Of a DNA stretch of 64,000 nucleotides, positions 62,570 to 64,000 are shown piece by piece (positions within the stretch are counted from its first letter, which is position 1; every line of letters begins with the position of its first letter). The position numbers were made by a program, and so were the translations under genes. This DNA comes from Caldilineaceae bacterium. Lineage in GTDB: Bacteria; Chloroflexota; Anaerolineae; Caldilineales; Caldilineaceae. The notes beneath the pieces are model-generated. The model saw only the letters and a program-made list of their open reading frames with translations. It was not told where the DNA came from and did not search any database. The DNA is taken from NCBI GenBank assembly GCA_022842065.1, contig JALHQH010000045.1, positions 1 through 64,000 on the forward strand, written 5' to 3'.

Positions 62570-62664
62570 TGACAAAGGAATGTGCCGTGTTGACCGGCGG
62601 CGGTTTTGGGGGAGGCAAGATGTGTCCCCACGGCGCGCTTGTGCCTGTTGATCGCGCGGCATAG
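62569..62664 (+). pseudogene. Decayed msrA start (duplicate)
   Basis: This 31-codon frame starts in the msrB stop overlap and begins [17 protein letters not shown]. The intact msrA at 62953 begins [17 protein letters not shown]. The catalytic Cys (C in GCFWG) is Gly here and the frame soon stops. It looks like a degenerate copy of the msrA 5' end, left by a tandem duplication or displacement. Confidence 0.6.
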
Positions 62665-62952
62665 AGATGTTCCGCAGGGAGTAATGCAACACGCTGTCAA
62701 CAGAGTTTGAGAACGGGTAGAACGGATTTAAGCTCACCAAAATTCGTTCTACCAGCTACGCAAGAACGGATTTTGCCTATACCATCCGTTAAATCCGTTC
62801 TCCAAATCCGCTGACAGCGTTTGCGGCGTGACATAGAGACAGTTAATACGGCTGTAATAGTTACGACATACTAATGTAATAAATGAAGCATAAGCTGTAA
62901 ATGGTCGTAGGAATTACGGCGAATAGTTTAATCAAGTGGAGGATTTTTCATT
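62665..62952. repeat. Intergenic stretch with inverted-repeat element
   Basis: There is no gene. Ends acgctgtca (62691-62699) and tgacagcgt (62812-62820) flank a region with inner pairing between agaacggatttaa and ttaaatccgttct. This may be a small inserted element separating msrB and its degenerate msrA copy from the intact msrA. A ggagga binding site precedes the ATG at 62953. Confidence 0.6.
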
Positions 62953-63462
62953 ATGACAAAAGAACGCGCAGTGTTGGCGGGCGGCTGTTTTTGGGGCATG
63001 CAAGATCTGATCCGCAAACTGCCGGGGGTCCTGAGTACACGCGTCGGCTACACCGGGGGTGATGTCAAAAACGCCACCTATCGCAATCATGGCACTCATG
63101 CCGAAGGCATTGAAATCTGGTTTGAAAGTGACCAGATCAGCTATCGCAAGCTGCTGGAGTTTTTCTTCCAGATCCACGATCCCAGCACCCTCAACCGCCA
63201 GGGTAATGATCGTGGCATGTCCTACCGCTCCGGGATCTATTATGTCGACGAAGCGCAACAGCAGGTGGCGCTCGATACCATTGCCGATGTCAACGCCTCT
63301 GGCATCTGGCCGGGCAAGGTGGTCACCGAAGTAAAGTCGGTGGGCGATTTCTGGGAAGCTGAGCCGGAGCACCAGGATTATCTGGTGCGCTATCCACACG
63401 GCTACACCTGTCACTTCCCGCGCAAGAATTGGGTCTTGCCGGTGCGGGAAAAGGTGATGTAA
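62953..63462 (+). CDS. msrA: Peptide-methionine (S)-S-oxide reductase
   Basis: The protein has 169 residues. Catalytic Cys12 is in [10 protein letters not shown], followed by [25 protein letters not shown] and the region [27 protein letters not shown], all typical of MsrA. It reduces methionine-S-sulfoxide. It is next to msrB (62105) in the same direction but separated by an inserted repeat and a decayed msrA fragment. It has a strong terminator at its end. The protein appears complete. Confidence 0.94.
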   Translation: MTKERAVLAGGCFWGMQDLIRKLPGVLSTRVGYTGGDVKNATYRNHGTHAEGIEIWFESDQISYRKLLEFFFQIHDPSTLNRQGNDRGMSYRSGIYYVDEAQQQVALDTIADVNASGIWPGKVVTEVKSVGDFWEAEPEHQDYLVRYPHGYTCHFPRKNWVLPVREKVM

Positions 63463-63506
63463 GGCGGCTAATCGACTGTGCGCCAAGCACGCAGGCTGAT
63501 TTTAGA

Positions 63507-63548
63507 AAAAGAGAGGGGTAGTGATATTTATCACTACCCCTCTCTTTT
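63507..63548 (+). terminator. Rho-independent terminator after msrA
   Basis: Perfect 18-bp arms (aaaagagaggggtagtga and complement) surround a 6-base loop, ending in TTTT. It lies 45 bases after the msrA stop. Confidence 0.88.
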
Positions 63549-63576
63549 GTTGGTGTATTCTATATAAATGATACGT

Positions 63577-64000
63577 CTATGTTTCCACCACCTGCGAAAA
63601 GCCCAAGATCGGCAGCACCCGATCCATGTCCACGAGCGCTAAGCCAGGGTTGTAGCCATAGGCACCATGCACCACGGCCTCGCCGACCAAAGGCCGCGCC
63701 AGGCGTAACCGGATCGTCTGATCCATCGGGTAGACCACCTTGGTAATCGGTACATCGCCGCTGTTGTCCTCCACCTTAAAACAGTTGGCGGCTCGATCTA
63801 GATTGTCTAGCCGGTCGAGCACATGGGCAAAACGCAGTTCGATGACCGCTTGCCTGATGGGCTGCGCGTGTTATAAATCCGAGGTATGGTATGCCACCAA
63901 CTGCCCATAGACCAACCCCTTGCACCGCTCGTGCCAGCCCTTCACATGCACTATGCTGCGTAATGCGATCCGCGTCAGGCACTGACGGCGGAAGGCACCG
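63577..64000 (-). pseudogene. C-terminal part of an unidentified gene, with in-frame TAA, running off the right edge
   Basis: One minus-strand frame is open from the window edge to 63577 except for a TAA at 63871-63873. Before it the frame reads GAFRRQCLTRIALRSIVHVK and GWHERCKGLVYGQLVAYHTS; after it PIRQAVIELRFAHVLDRLDN and then KVEDNSGDVPITKVVYPMDQ, ending ILGFSQVVET. Both sides look like coding sequence of one protein. The GWHERCxGLVYGQ part resembles carbohydrate esterases or glycosidases, but I cannot name the family. The stop may be a nonsense mutation, a sequencing error or a gene boundary. A Met near 63822 could start an 81-residue protein. Confidence 0.5.

Noticed and set aside
63776..63982. 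68-codon minus-strand frame at the right edge
   Set aside because: It is out of frame with the stronger coding signal around it, and its residues match no family.

Overview
The window looks like chromosomal DNA of a member of the Chloroflexota, probably close to the Caldilinea/Anaerolineae side. This is inferred from the gene families (PucC-type MFS carrier beside heme genes, surface protein with DUF11 and SdrD-like modules ending in an FLPL tail, many sugar-acid catabolic genes and ABC importers) and from gene-rich DNA of about 60% GC with hairpin-forming octamer arrays between genes. No rRNA, tRNA, complete insertion sequence or CRISPR array was seen. Position 1 begins in a G/C homopolymer, so the left edge may be a contig end.

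Layout. 1-4 kb: amidohydrolase, EamA transporter, DUF3830 protein, SDR dehydrogenase. 4-12.3 kb: cofactor and lipid block. Protoporphyrinogen oxidase and a PucC-family carrier run leftward; ferrochelatase, cobS and a cbiR-like cobamide phosphodiesterase run rightward. Then come a CDP-alcohol phosphatidyltransferase (pssA-like) and a convergent fusion of a phospholipid-methyltransferase-like domain with phosphatidylserine decarboxylase. 12.4-15.2 kb: a GH2-like glycosidase. 15.9-19.1 kb: an AT-richer four-gene leftward operon (AT-hook-like protein, DUF262, HEPN nuclease, cytosine-C5 methyltransferase) that reads as a defence or restriction-modification island. 19.8-24.8 kb: a DUF2325-like protein and a large secreted surface protein.

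25-56.5 kb: a catabolic and transport region. It holds a 2-hydroxyacid dehydrogenase, an enolase-superfamily enzyme and mannonate dehydratase; a peptide/opine-type ABC importer without its ATPases; several dehydrogenases; a TPP enzyme; two acetoacetate-decarboxylase-like proteins; and a family-1 sugar ABC importer with ribokinase. A small-protein/HNH pair sits between the sugar permeases and their ATPase. Downstream are a sialidase-like protein, a PhyH oxygenase, an FAD oxidoreductase and a DapA-family aldolase. Two promoters in this region (before 44085 and before 52060) share a near-identical palindrome over the -10 box, suggesting common control.

56.5-64 kb: an xisI gene without xisH (only an N-terminal trace remains), an NmrA-type reductase, AraC and TetR regulators, a CruF-like carotenoid protein, msrB and msrA with a decayed msrA copy between them, and an interrupted gene at the right edge.

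Gene decay is a theme. An HNH gene carries UGA where a Trp is expected, xisH is nearly deleted, a 56-codon tail of an enolase-superfamily gene survives, and a second msrA start is degenerate. Intergenic space is filled by several families of inverted or tandem repeats: 8-bp ATCGGTAA units, GATGACAAG units, ATCCGCG units and GGGGATTTGGCAATCCCC hairpins. Some of these supply stop codons to adjacent genes. All assignments come from reading sequence and recalled family motifs; no database search was run.
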